Shown: positions 9,788 to 17,784 of the stretch, one piece after another | Layout: every line of letters starts with the position of its first letter | How positions within the stretch are numbered: the stretch's first letter is position 1 | Source: Cellulomonas dongxiuzhuiae | Lineage (GTDB): Bacteria; Actinomycetota; Actinomycetes; Actinomycetales; Cellulomonadaceae | Direction: 5' to 3' | Assembly: GCF_018623035.1 (NCBI RefSeq) | Contig: NZ_CP076023.1 | Coordinates: 1,054,001 to 1,118,000, forward strand | DNA length: 64,000 bases | Notes under the pieces: generated by a model | Databases searched by the model: none | Seen by the model: only the letters and a program-made list of their open reading frames with translations | Told to the model about the DNA's origin: nothing | Made by a program: the position numbers and the translations under genes

Positions 9788-10864
9788 GTGGCTCTCACCA
9801 TCGGCATCGTCGGACTGCCCAACGTCGGCAAGTCCACCCTCTTCAACGCGCTGACCCGCGCGCAGGTCCTCGCGGCGAACTACCCGTTCGCCACGATCGA
9901 GCCGAACGTGGGCGTCGTCCCGCTGCCCGACCCACGCCTGGACACGCTCGCCGAGATCTTCGGCTCGGAGCGGATCCTGCCCGCCACGGTCTCGTTCGTG
10001 GACATCGCGGGCATCGTCAAGGGCGCGAGCGAGGGCGAGGGCCTCGGCAACAAGTTCCTCGCCAACATCCGTGAGGCCGACGCGATCTGCCAGGTCACGC
10101 GCGCCTTCGCCGACCCGGACGTCGTGCACGTCAGCGGCAAGGTCGACCCCGAGGGCGACATCGAGATCATCGCGACCGAGCTGGTCCTGGCGGACCTCCA
10201 GACGCTCGAGAACGCGATCCCGCGGCTCGAGAAGGAGGTCCGCGGCAAGAAGACGGACCCCGAGGTCCTCGACGCCGCCCGGCGCGCGCTCGCCGTGCTG
10301 GAGACCGGCCAGACGCTGTTCGCCGCCGGCCTCGCCGACGACGAGCACGTGCGCGCCCTGCAGCTCATGACGTCCAAGCCGTTCATCTACGTCTTCAACA
10401 CCGACGACGAGGGGCTGGCGGACACCGCGATGCAGGAGCGGCTGCGCGCCCTGGTCGCGCCCGCCGAGGCGATCTTCCTCGATGCCAAGTTCGAGTCCGA
10501 GCTGGTCGAGCTCGAGGAGGACGAGGCCCGCGAGATGCTCGAGGCCAACGGCCAGACCGAGGCAGGCCTGGACCAGCTGGCGCGCGTCGGCTTCCGCACC
10601 CTCGGCCTGCAGACGTACCTCACGGCCGGTCCCAAGGAGTCGCGCGCCTGGACGATCCACCAGGGCTGGACGGCCCCGCAGGCCGCCGGGGTCATCCACA
10701 CGGACTTCCAGAAGGGCTTCATCAAGGCGGAGGTCATCTCGTTCGACGACCTCGTCGAGACGGGGTCCGTGGCCGCCGCGCGTGCGGCCGGCAAGGCCCG
10801 CATCGAGGGCAAGGACTACGTCATGCACGACGGCGACGTGGTGGAGTTCCGCTTCAACGTCTGA
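9788..10864 (+). CDS. ychF: redox-regulated ATPase YchF
   Basis: Obg-related P-loop protein (E. coli YchF, human OLA1) that prefers ATP and associates with ribosomes; 358 residues against a usual 363. G1 GLPNVGKST at the very N-terminus is followed by NYPFATIEPNVG, the G3 region VDIAGIVKGASEGEGLGNKF, a helical insert, and a C-terminal TGS domain starting near HTDFQKGFIKAEVISFDDL and ending in VEFRFNV. The frame is open upstream, yet the GTG at 9788 starts exactly at the conserved ALTIGIVGLPNVGKST. Its tail converges with arfB 8 bp away. Confidence 0.97.
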   Translation: MALTIGIVGLPNVGKSTLFNALTRAQVLAANYPFATIEPNVGVVPLPDPRLDTLAEIFGSERILPATVSFVDIAGIVKGASEGEGLGNKFLANIREADAICQVTRAFADPDVVHVSGKVDPEGDIEIIATELVLADLQTLENAIPRLEKEVRGKKTDPEVLDAARRALAVLETGQTLFAAGLADDEHVRALQLMTSKPFIYVFNTDDEGLADTAMQERLRALVAPAEAIFLDAKFESELVELEEDEAREMLEANGQTEAGLDQLARVGFRTLGLQTYLTAGPKESRAWTIHQGWTAPQAAGVIHTDFQKGFIKAEVISFDDLVETGSVAAARAAGKARIEGKDYVMHDGDVVEFRFNV

Positions 10865-10872
10865 CCCGCCGG

Positions 10873-11313
10873 TCAGTCCCGCCCGGGGCGCCGGCGCTCC
10901 TGCTTGAGGGCCGACCGCTCCCGCTTGTCCTCCAGGCGGCGGCGCTGCGAGCCCTTCGTGCGCCGGGTGGGACGGCGGGGCGTCGGGGGAGCGACCGCCT
11001 CGCGCAGCAGCGCGGCCAGGCGCTCGCGTGCCGCCGCGCGGTTCTGCCGCTGCGAGCGGTGCTCGGCGGCGCTGATCGTCAGCACGGTGCCCGTGAGCCG
11101 GGGCGCGAGCCGGCCGAGCACGCGCTCGCGCTGCACGCCGTCGAGGGCGGTCGTCGTCCCGAGGTCGATGCTCAGCTGTACGCGCGAGTCCGTGGTGTTG
11201 ACGCCCTGGCCCCCGGGCCCGGACGCGCGCGAGAACTGCTCGAGCAGGTCGGCGGCGGGCACGGTGAGGCCCGCGGGAGCGCCGGGTCCCGGAGCGACGT
11301 GCAGGTCGTCCAC
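10873..11313 (-). CDS. arfB: alternative ribosome-rescue factor / peptidyl-tRNA hydrolase ArfB
   Basis: Release-factor-like hydrolase (YaeJ/ArfB) that frees stalled ribosomes by hydrolysing peptidyl-tRNA. The catalytic GGQ loop is seen in RASGPGGQGVNTTDSRVQL near residue 35, followed by the SQRQNRAAARERL region and a strongly basic tail (TRRTKGSQRRRLEDKRERS) that in ArfB enters the mRNA channel. 146 residues, the family's normal length. The GTG at 11313 is preferred over a longer frame to 11379 because it opens on the conserved V-D-D-L-H. Class-1 release factors are much longer, so that alternative is excluded. Confidence 0.93.
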   Translation of the reverse strand: MDDLHVAPGPGAPAGLTVPAADLLEQFSRASGPGGQGVNTTDSRVQLSIDLGTTTALDGVQRERVLGRLAPRLTGTVLTISAAEHRSQRQNRAAARERLAALLREAVAPPTPRRPTRRTKGSQRRRLEDKRERSALKQERRRPGRD

Positions 11314-11435
11314 GCCCTCAGTGTGCCGTGCGGTGCCGCGGTACGGGTGGGGCGCGGGGGCGCCCGCCCGCCGCTGCACCGGGGTCGTCGTCCGTTCGAC
11401 AGGCGCGACGGCGCGGCGTGCGCCACGATGCCGCC

Positions 11436-12095
11436 ATGGTGACGAAGCTCACGGGTCAGCAGACCGCGGACGCCGGCCTGGTCGGCTGGGTCCACCTCAG
11501 CGACGGGCTGCGGACACGGATCACGACGGGCGGCTTCGCCGCCGGGCTCGCGCTGGTCGACGCGATCGGTGCCGCCGCCGAGCAGGCCGACCACCACCCG
11601 GACCTCGACCTGCGCTGGGGGCACGTGGACGTCCGGCTGTGGAGCCACGACGCGGACGGGGTCACGCAGCGCGACGTGGACCTGGCCCGCACCGTGTCCC
11701 GTCTGGCGGCCGACGCGGGGCTGACGCACGACGGGACGGACCTGCAGAGCGTCGAGCTGGCGCTGGACGCGCCGGACGGCGGTGCGGTCCTGCCCTTCTG
11801 GCAGGCGTTCCTCGGCTACGAGCGCCGACCGGGGGCGGACGACGAGGTCCGGGACCCGGCCGGTGCGCACCCCCCGGTCTGGTTCCAGCCGTCGGGGTCG
11901 GACGAGCCGCGCCAGCGGTGGCACCTCGACGTGTGGGTCGACCCCGCGGCGGTGCAGGGGCGGATCGACGCAGCGGTGGCCGCGGGGGGCCGGGTTGTCG
12001 ACGACGCGCAGGCGCCGAGCTTCTGGGTACTGGCGGACGCGGACGGCAACCGCTCGTGCCTGTGCACGTGGCAGGACCGGCGGGACGGGGGATGA
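11436..12095 (+). CDS. pterin-4a-carbinolamine dehydratase fused to a glyoxalase/VOC domain
   Basis: Two-domain protein of 219 residues. Residues about 1–100 match 4a-hydroxytetrahydrobiopterin dehydratase: AAAEQADHHPDLDLRW and the following H-V-D-V-x-L-x-S-H strand with the D-V-D-L-A-R helix are its active-site pattern. Residues about 108–215 form a glyoxalase-like (VOC) half with LPFWQAFLGYERR, RWHLDVWVDP and the terminal S-F-W-V-L-A-D-A-D-G-N signature. Pterin recycling or a moonlighting coactivator-like role is possible for the first domain; the ligand of the second is unknown. No pterin hydroxylase lies nearby. Such fusions occur in other actinobacteria. Stands alone between arfB and the peptide importer. 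Confidence 0.85.
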   Translation: MVTKLTGQQTADAGLVGWVHLSDGLRTRITTGGFAAGLALVDAIGAAAEQADHHPDLDLRWGHVDVRLWSHDADGVTQRDVDLARTVSRLAADAGLTHDGTDLQSVELALDAPDGGAVLPFWQAFLGYERRPGADDEVRDPAGAHPPVWFQPSGSDEPRQRWHLDVWVDPAAVQGRIDAAVAAGGRVVDDAQAPSFWVLADADGNRSCLCTWQDRRDGG

Positions 12096-12225
12096 GCGTG
12101 GCGCGGGGTCCCGCTCGGCCTCCCTAGCAGACGCCCTGGCCAGTGGAGCGACCTGAGGTCCCGCGCCACCCGAACGTGGGATGTGTCATGGTCGTTTCAG
12201 GCGCGTTACCGCCTCGTGCGTCTCG

Positions 12226-12231
12226 TATGAT
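12226..12231 (+). promoter_or_regulatory. -10 element of the peptide-type ABC operon
   Basis: TATGAT differs from TATAAT at one base, the best -10 match in the window. The transcript would have a leader of about 165 nt carrying the inverted repeat at 12267–12288. No convincing -35 hexamer is seen at 16–18 bp. Confidence 0.55.
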
Positions 12232-12266
12232 GGACGGTACTGACCAGTATCAATCAGGTAACGATC

Positions 12267-12288
12267 GACATGGGCGTCTGTCCATGTC
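12267..12288. repeat. inverted repeat in the importer leader/operator region
   Basis: GACATGG (12267–12273) and its exact complement CCATGTC (12282–12288) flank an 8-nt spacer; the outer bases extend imperfectly as atc…cgat. It lies about 30 bp downstream of the presumed transcription start, a typical repressor position, or may fold in the leader RNA. Confidence 0.55.
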
Positions 12289-12406
12289 TCGATTGTCTCC
12301 CGCCCCGGGGCTAGCGTGGCCACAATTCAGGCGGACGCTCGCGCCCGGACCCCGAGCTGCACCGACGGGGTCGCGCGGCCACGTCCACCACGTCTCAGGA
12401 GGAACA

Positions 12407-14260
12407 TTGAGGATCACACGCAAGGCTGTCCTCGCGTCGGTCGCGACGGTCAGCGTGCTCGCGCTCGCTGCCTGCACGGGCGCCGACGAGGGTGCCGGCG
12501 GGGGTGCCGGCGATGACGACAACGCGGGGATCAACACCGACACCGCGCTGAACATCGCCTGGGACCAGCCGTTCTCGTCCGCCAACACGGAGAGCACGAC
12601 CGGGAACGCGACCAAGAACGCCGTGGTCATGTACATGGCGAACTCGCGGTTCAACGACTACGACCACGACCTGAACCTCGTGATCGACGAGTCGTTCGGC
12701 ACCTACACCAAGGTCTCCGACGACCCGCTGACGATCGAGTACACCTACGCGGACACGGCGCAGTGGTCCGACGGGGTCGCGGCCGGCCCGGCCGACCTGC
12801 TGCTGGAGTGGGCTGCCCAGAGCGGCAAGTTCAACAACGTCGAGGCGGAGTACGACGCCGAGGGCAACGTCGTCAACCAGGACGCCATCGACGCGGGCAT
12901 CTTCTTCGACGCGTCGAACCCTGCCGTGGCCCTCATCGAGGACACCCCCGAGATCGACGGTGACTCGATCACCTTCGTGTACTCCAAGCCCTTCGCGGAC
13001 TGGGAGACGGCGATCGACAACAACCTCCCGGCGCACATCGTGGCGCAGCGTGCCCTCGGGATCGAGGACGCGGAGGAGGCGACCGACGCGCTCGTGTCCG
13101 CCATCACCGAGAACAACTCGGAGGACCTGGCCAAGATCGCCAAGGTCTGGAGCGACGACTGGAACTTCGCGTCCCTGCCCGACGACCCGCAGCTGCTCGT
13201 CACCTCGGGCCCGTACAACATCTCGGAGTTCGTCGAGGAGCAGTACCTCACGCTCACCGCGAACCCGGAGTACAAGGGCGACCACGAGGCCGTCTTCAAC
13301 AAGGTGACGCTGCGCTACAACGGCGACCCCATGGGTCAGGTCCAGGCGCTGCAGAACGGCGAGGTCGACCTCATCAGCCCGCAGGCCACGGCTGACGTCC
13401 TCACCGCGCTCGAGGCCATCGACGGCCTCGAGGTCGAGAGCAACATCGAGGGCACGTACGAGCACGTCGACATGCAGCAGGCCAACGGCGGCGTCTTCGA
13501 CCCGGCGACCTACGGCGGCGACGCCGCCAAGGCGCAGAAGGTGCGTCAGGCGTTCCTCAAGACGATCCCGCGCGACAAGATCGTGCAGGACCTGATCAGC
13601 CCGCTGAACCCCGACGCCGAGGTCCGCAACTCGTTCACCCAGGTGCCCGGCTCGCCGATGTACGACGGCATCGTCGGGATGAACGGCCAGGCCACGGAGT
13701 ACGGCGAGGTCGACATCGACGGCGCCAAGGCGCTGCTGGCCGAGGTCGGCGTGCCGAGCGTCCAGGTGCGGATGCTGTTCGACCCGAACAACACCCGACG
13801 CACGAACCAGTTCGAGATCATCAAGCAGTCGGCCGCGCAGGCCGGGTTCGACGTGGTGCCCTACACGGTCCAGGTCGACTGGGGCACCGACCTGTCGAAC
13901 TCCACGTCGTTCTACGACGCGGCGCTCTTCGGCTGGCAGTCCACCGCGACCGCCGTCACCGAGTCGGACGCGAACTACCGCACCGGTGCGACGAACAACT
14001 ACTACGGGTACTCCAACCCCGAGGTCGACGCGCTGTACGACGAGCTGCAGACCGAGACCGACCCCGCGGAGCAGGAGCGCATCCTGGGTGAGGTCGAGAA
14101 GCACCTCATCGACGACGCGTTCGGCGTGACGATCTTCCAGTTCCCCGGCGTCACCGCCTGGAACACCTCGAAGGTCGGCAATGTCCAGAAGATCTCGATC
14201 TCCCCGACGATCTTCTACGGTTTCTGGGAGTGGACCGCCGGCGAGGCCGCGGCCGAGTGA
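12407..14260 (+). CDS. ABC transporter family 5 substrate-binding lipoprotein (peptide/oligopeptide type)
   Basis: Extracellular receptor of a Dpp/Opp-type importer, 617 residues. The N-terminus is a lipoprotein signal: R-x-x-R-K, a hydrophobic core and the lipobox LALAAC with Cys23, then a Gly/Asp-rich linker. The mature part has the SBP family 5 features, such as SDGVAAGPADLLLEWAAQSG, PAHIVAQRAL and NYYGYSNPEVDALYDELQTE. A TTG start (12407) is chosen because AGGAGG lies 4 nt upstream and the signal peptide begins there; no ATG or GTG is at a sensible place. It is followed by a long hairpin and then the permeases. Ligand unknown; peptide is the family default. Confidence 0.88.
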   Translation: MRITRKAVLASVATVSVLALAACTGADEGAGGGAGDDDNAGINTDTALNIAWDQPFSSANTESTTGNATKNAVVMYMANSRFNDYDHDLNLVIDESFGTYTKVSDDPLTIEYTYADTAQWSDGVAAGPADLLLEWAAQSGKFNNVEAEYDAEGNVVNQDAIDAGIFFDASNPAVALIEDTPEIDGDSITFVYSKPFADWETAIDNNLPAHIVAQRALGIEDAEEATDALVSAITENNSEDLAKIAKVWSDDWNFASLPDDPQLLVTSGPYNISEFVEEQYLTLTANPEYKGDHEAVFNKVTLRYNGDPMGQVQALQNGEVDLISPQATADVLTALEAIDGLEVESNIEGTYEHVDMQQANGGVFDPATYGGDAAKAQKVRQAFLKTIPRDKIVQDLISPLNPDAEVRNSFTQVPGSPMYDGIVGMNGQATEYGEVDIDGAKALLAEVGVPSVQVRMLFDPNNTRRTNQFEIIKQSAAQAGFDVVPYTVQVDWGTDLSNSTSFYDAALFGWQSTATAVTESDANYRTGATNNYYGYSNPEVDALYDELQTETDPAEQERILGEVEKHLIDDAFGVTIFQFPGVTAWNTSKVGNVQKISISPTIFYGFWEWTAGEAAAE

Positions 14261-14307
14261 GGTCCGGGACCCCGGCGCGCGTGCGTGCCGGGGTCCCGAC
14301 TGCTCAA

Positions 14308-14359
14308 CGCACGACGAGGGCGCCGAGGCCCAGGGCCTCTCCGGCGCCCTCGTCGTGCG
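14308..14359 (+). terminator. long perfect hairpin between binding-protein and permease genes
   Basis: Arms of 18 bases (14308–14325 and 14342–14359) are perfectly complementary; the 16-nt loop contains a second small stem (AGGCC/GGCCT). It starts 47 bp after the binding-protein stop and has no T-run. It may act as a partial terminator or 3' stabiliser so that more binding protein than permease is made. Confidence 0.75.
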
Positions 14360-14397
14360 TGCGTACCAGACCGCGTCCCACACCCACCTGGACGTCA

Positions 14398-14414
14398 CCG
14401 GGATACGATCCCGG
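14398..14414. promoter_or_regulatory. palindrome overlapping a -10 box before the dppB-like gene
   Basis: CCGGGA (14398–14403) and TCCCGG (14409–14414) flank TACGA, and the hexamer TACGAT (14404–14409) inside matches TANNNT. It stands 42 nt before the GTG of the permease gene. This may be a secondary promoter with its own operator, or chance GC symmetry. Confidence 0.4.
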
Positions 14415-14450
14415 GCGACAGGCTTCCCGTCACACCCGAGGTAGCCCTCC

Positions 14451-15971
14451 GTGCTGAACTTCCTCTTTCGCCGCATTGCGGCCGGGATCGCCACCCTCGT
14501 CGTGGCGCTCTTCCTCATGTTCCTGCTGGTCGACCGCGCGATCGACCCGCTGCAGGACCTCATCGAGAGCACCGCGCCCAACAAGCAGCAGCTCATCGAG
14601 CAGCGCATCGCCGACCTGAACCTCGACGTCAACGTGGTCGTCCGGTTCTTCCAGTGGTTCGGCAACGTGCTGACCGGCGACCTGGGAACGGCCTGGCGCT
14701 CGGGCCGCGACGTGAGCAGCCTGCTCACCCACGCGATCGGCTCGACGCTCGAGCTCGTGACGGCCGCCACGTTCCTCGCGGTGATCCTGGGCGTGACGGT
14801 GGGCATCGTGTCCGCGCTGCGCCAGTACAGCGCGTTCGACTACATCACCATCTTCCTGTCGTTCCTGCTGTTCTCGCTGCCGTCGTTCTGGGTCGCCGTC
14901 CTGCTCAAGCAGTGGGCCGCGATCGGCTTCAACGACTTCCTGCGCGACCCGGTGATCGCGTGGCCCGTCATCATCGGCGCGTCCCTGCTCGTCGGCCTCC
15001 TGTGGTCGCTCGCCATCGGCGGATCGCCGCGGCGTCGGGTGCAGGTCTTCGGGATCGCCACCGCCGCCAACGTCGCGCTCCTCGCCTACATCCAGCTCAC
15101 GGGGTGGTGGGACCGGCCGCAGATCGGGCCCGTCCTGCTCGTGGTGCTGGGCGCGGGCACAGCCGTCGCGGTCGTCGGCGTCTTCGCGGGCCTGCACAAC
15201 CGGCGCGCGCTGTGGACCGCCCTGACGGTGGTCGTGCTCGGTGCGGTCCTGTACTTCCCGATGCAGGTGCTGTTCGACTCGATCACCGAGTCCAACTGGC
15301 TCATCGTCGGCCTGGCGCTGGTCGCCGCCGCGGTCGGCTACCTCGTCGGACGGCTGTACGGCGGCGCCGACTGGCGCCTGTCGGCGCACACGGGCGCCGT
15401 CGTCGCGCTCGTCATGGGCGCGCTGATCTTCGTCGACCAGGTGCTGCAGGTGTGGGGGCCGTACTTCAAGGCCCTGGACGGGCGGCCGATCCCGACCTTC
15501 GGTGACCGGACGCCCAACCTCGGCGGCAACTACTGGGTGCAGGTGCTCGACTCGTTCACGCACCTGGCGCTCCCGACGGCGACGCTCGTGCTCATCGCGT
15601 TCGCGTCGTACACGCGCTACGCCCGCTCGAGCATGCTCGAGGTCATGAACCAGGACTACATCCGCACCGCGCGCGCCAAGGGCCTGCCGGAGCGACTGGT
15701 CATCGTGCGGCACGGGTTCCGCAACGCGCTGATCCCGCTCGCGACGGTTGTGCCGATCGACGTCATCACGCTGATCGGCGGCGCCATCATCACCGAGGCG
15801 GTCTTCGCACGGCCGGGCATGGGGCAGCTCTTCGTGCGGTCGCTGACCGAGGCGGAGATCGAGCCGGTCATGGCCTACCTGCTGGTGACCGCCATCCTCG
15901 CCATCCTCGCCAACATCATCGCGGACATCGTGTACGCGACGATCGACCCCCGGATCCGGTTGGACGCATGA
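14451..15971 (+). CDS. ABC transporter permease, DppB-like with a large extra membrane region
   Basis: Inner-membrane subunit of the peptide-type importer. The ends are normal DppB/OppB: an N-terminal helix FRRIAAGIATLVVALFLMFL, the periplasmic part with the N-V-L-T-G-D-L-G-T-A-W region, and a C-terminal permease core with the EAA-like loop DYIRTARAKGLPERLVIVRH and FARPGMGQL. Length is 506 residues against a usual 310–340. The surplus lies between SLPSFWVAVLLKQW (about residue 150) and HLALPTATL (about 380) and contains roughly six additional hydrophobic segments. GTG start at 14451; the 3' end overlaps the next gene as ATGA. Confidence 0.88.
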   Translation: MLNFLFRRIAAGIATLVVALFLMFLLVDRAIDPLQDLIESTAPNKQQLIEQRIADLNLDVNVVVRFFQWFGNVLTGDLGTAWRSGRDVSSLLTHAIGSTLELVTAATFLAVILGVTVGIVSALRQYSAFDYITIFLSFLLFSLPSFWVAVLLKQWAAIGFNDFLRDPVIAWPVIIGASLLVGLLWSLAIGGSPRRRVQVFGIATAANVALLAYIQLTGWWDRPQIGPVLLVVLGAGTAVAVVGVFAGLHNRRALWTALTVVVLGAVLYFPMQVLFDSITESNWLIVGLALVAAAVGYLVGRLYGGADWRLSAHTGAVVALVMGALIFVDQVLQVWGPYFKALDGRPIPTFGDRTPNLGGNYWVQVLDSFTHLALPTATLVLIAFASYTRYARSSMLEVMNQDYIRTARAKGLPERLVIVRHGFRNALIPLATVVPIDVITLIGGAIITEAVFARPGMGQLFVRSLTEAEIEPVMAYLLVTAILAILANIIADIVYATIDPRIRLDA

Positions 15972-17068
15972 GCATCCCGATGACACCCCCGTCCGGCCCG
16001 CCGGTCGACGAGCACCTCGAGAACGAGATCGAGCTCAAGGAGGTCGAGGGGCTCTCGCAGGGCCAGATCGTCCGCCGGCGCTTCTTCCGTCACAAGGGCG
16101 CGATCCTCGGCCTGGTCATGCTCGGCCTCACGACCCTGCTGGCGCTCACCTCCGTCGGTGTCGGGCCGGTGCCCGGCTGGTGGCAGTGGACGCCGTACCA
16201 GACGCCGTCCGTCGTCGACGCGGGCCGCCCGTCGATGTCCCTGCCGACGTGGCTCGGCGGTTCCGGCTTCGCGATCGGCGACCACCCGTTCGGCCAGGAC
16301 GAAATCGGGCGCGACATCTTCGCGCGCGTCATGGCCGGCGTGCAGACGTCGCTCATGGTCATGGTCGTGATCGGCACCGTCTCCGCGGTGATCGGCATCG
16401 CGGTCGGCGCGGCCTCCGGCTTCTTCCGTGGCCGCTACGACACCGTCCTCATGCGGCTGACGGACCTGGTCATCACGGTCCCGACCATCGTCATCGGTGC
16501 GGTCATCGGCAAGATCGCCGGCGGCGTCAGCGGCCTGGTGTTCGCGATCGCGATGGGTCTGATCCTGTGGACGACCCTCGCGCGCCTCGTGCGCGGCGAG
16601 TTCCTGTCGCTGCGCGAGCGCGAGTTCGTCGACGCGGCCCGGGTCGCCGGTGCGAGCAACATGCGCATCATCTTCAAGCACATCCTGCCGAACGCGATCG
16701 GCACGGTCATCGTGTCGGTGACGCTGCTCATGAGCTCGGCGATCCTGCTCGAGACGGCCCTGTCCTTCCTCGGGTTCGGTGTGCAGCAGCCCGAGATCTC
16801 GCTCGGCCAGCTCATCAACCAGTACCAGCAGGCGTTCGCCACGCGGCCCTGGCTGTTCTGGTGGCCGGGCCTGTTCATCGTCGTCATCGCGCTGAGCATC
16901 AACTTCATCGGCGACGGCCTGCGCGACGCGTTCGACCCGCGCCAGAAGCGCATCCCGTCGGAGCGCAAGATGGCCAAGGCGATGGAGGCGGACGGCTCGG
17001 CCGCCCGCGCCAACGCCTCGACCGTGCGGCCGGCGGACGACGTCCGCAACGCCGGCACGGGCTCGTGA
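15968..17068 (+). CDS. ABC transporter permease, DppC-like
   Basis: Second membrane subunit of the importer, 366 residues. A cytoplasmic N-terminus precedes the OppC_N segment (RRRFFRHKGAILGLVMLGLT), then the HPFGQDEIGRDIFARVMAG motif typical of DppC, the EAA loop REFVDAARVAGASNMRIIFK-H, and a final helix ending in FIGDGLRDAFDPRQ. Slightly longer than the usual 300 owing to the N-terminal extension and a polar tail. ATG overlaps the dppB-like stop (ATGA), so the two are coupled. The ATPase gene follows only after an intervening antisense gene. Confidence 0.93.
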   Translation: MSIPMTPPSGPPVDEHLENEIELKEVEGLSQGQIVRRRFFRHKGAILGLVMLGLTTLLALTSVGVGPVPGWWQWTPYQTPSVVDAGRPSMSLPTWLGGSGFAIGDHPFGQDEIGRDIFARVMAGVQTSLMVMVVIGTVSAVIGIAVGAASGFFRGRYDTVLMRLTDLVITVPTIVIGAVIGKIAGGVSGLVFAIAMGLILWTTLARLVRGEFLSLREREFVDAARVAGASNMRIIFKHILPNAIGTVIVSVTLLMSSAILLETALSFLGFGVQQPEISLGQLINQYQQAFATRPWLFWWPGLFIVVIALSINFIGDGLRDAFDPRQKRIPSERKMAKAMEADGSAARANASTVRPADDVRNAGTGS

Positions 17069-17090
17069 CCGCGGTGCCGACGCCGGGCTG

Positions 17091-17107
17091 CGGCGGATCA
17101 GCCGCCG
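17091..17107. terminator. short hairpin between convergent permease and PH-domain genes
   Basis: CGGCGG (17091–17096) and CCGCCG (17102–17107) around ATCAG, lying over the PH-gene stop codon. With only 6-bp arms it is a weak candidate for a bidirectional terminator. Confidence 0.3.
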
Positions 17108-17709
17108 GTCAGCACGGCGACGCTCGCCGCGGCGAGCACCGCGACGGCGCCCACCGTCACGACGTGCACGCGGCGCGTCGTCGTCAGGCCCTGCTCGACG
17201 GCGACACGCTGCGCACCGTCGAGGTGGCCCGCGGCGACCAGCGCGTCGTGCCGGGCCTCGATGGCCGCGCCGACTCTCTCGGCGGTCGCCTGCAGCGAGC
17301 GCACCGGGCGGCCGGGCGCCGGCACGGCGCCGGGCAGCGGTGCGCGGCCTCGGCGGACCCGGCGGGCCGTGGCGCTGGCGCGGGGTGCGGCGAACACCGT
17401 CACGTCACCGTCGCTGGTCCGCACGACGAGCGACCAGCCGTACACGACCTCGCGGTACGTGGGCCACGGGACGTGCACGGTGCTCAGCACGTTGCGCACG
17501 ACGACCTCGCCGTCGGACACCTCCACCCCGGGTCGCCAGAACAGCGCCCACAGCACGACCACGACCAGGCCGACGAGCGGCAGCGCGCGCAGCGCCTCGC
17601 CCGCGCCGTCCTGCACCGTGACCGACACGAGCGCGACCAGCCCGATCGCCGCACCGGCGAGGGTCAGGACTCGCCCGTAACCCGACGTGAACTCCTGCGT
17701 GGCTCCCAC
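17098..17709 (-). CDS. PH-domain-like membrane protein of unknown function
   Basis: Predicted membrane protein of 203 residues. Two adjacent hydrophobic helices near the N-terminus (VLTLAGAAIGLVALVSVTV and LPLVGLVVVVLWALFW) are followed by a bacterial PH-like strand set with GVEVSDGEVVVRNVLSTVHV-P-W and YGWSLVVRTSDGDVTVFAAP; a last helix (VVTVGAVAVLAAASVAVL) ends the protein. Similar DUF-type PH proteins are common in actinobacteria and have no known function. GTG at 17709 opens on G-A-T-Q-E-F; no clear ribosome binding site. It stands antisense between the DppC and the fused ATPase gene of the importer, which is unusual. Confidence 0.75.
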   Translation of the reverse strand: MGATQEFTSGYGRVLTLAGAAIGLVALVSVTVQDGAGEALRALPLVGLVVVVLWALFWRPGVEVSDGEVVVRNVLSTVHVPWPTYREVVYGWSLVVRTSDGDVTVFAAPRASATARRVRRGRAPLPGAVPAPGRPVRSLQATAERVGAAIEARHDALVAAGHLDGAQRVAVEQGLTTTRRVHVVTVGAVAVLAAASVAVLTGG

Positions 17710-17784
17710 GTGACCATGCTCGCAGACCGGCACCACGCCGCCCCCACCGGGCCGACGGCGCGCGTGCAGGAAGGACGCTGAACG

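Larger units (their letters stand above)
12096..12406. other. intergenic region before the peptide-type ABC operon
   Basis: This 311-bp stretch without a gene holds, in order: a 10-bp inverted repeat GTGGCGCGGG (12098–12107) with its complement at 12160–12169, possibly terminating the upstream gene; a less GC-rich block (about 12180–12300) with a near-consensus -10 box at 12226; an inverted repeat at 12267–12288; and a Shine-Dalgarno AGGAGG at 12397–12402. No reading frame in it looks coding. Confidence 0.7.
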
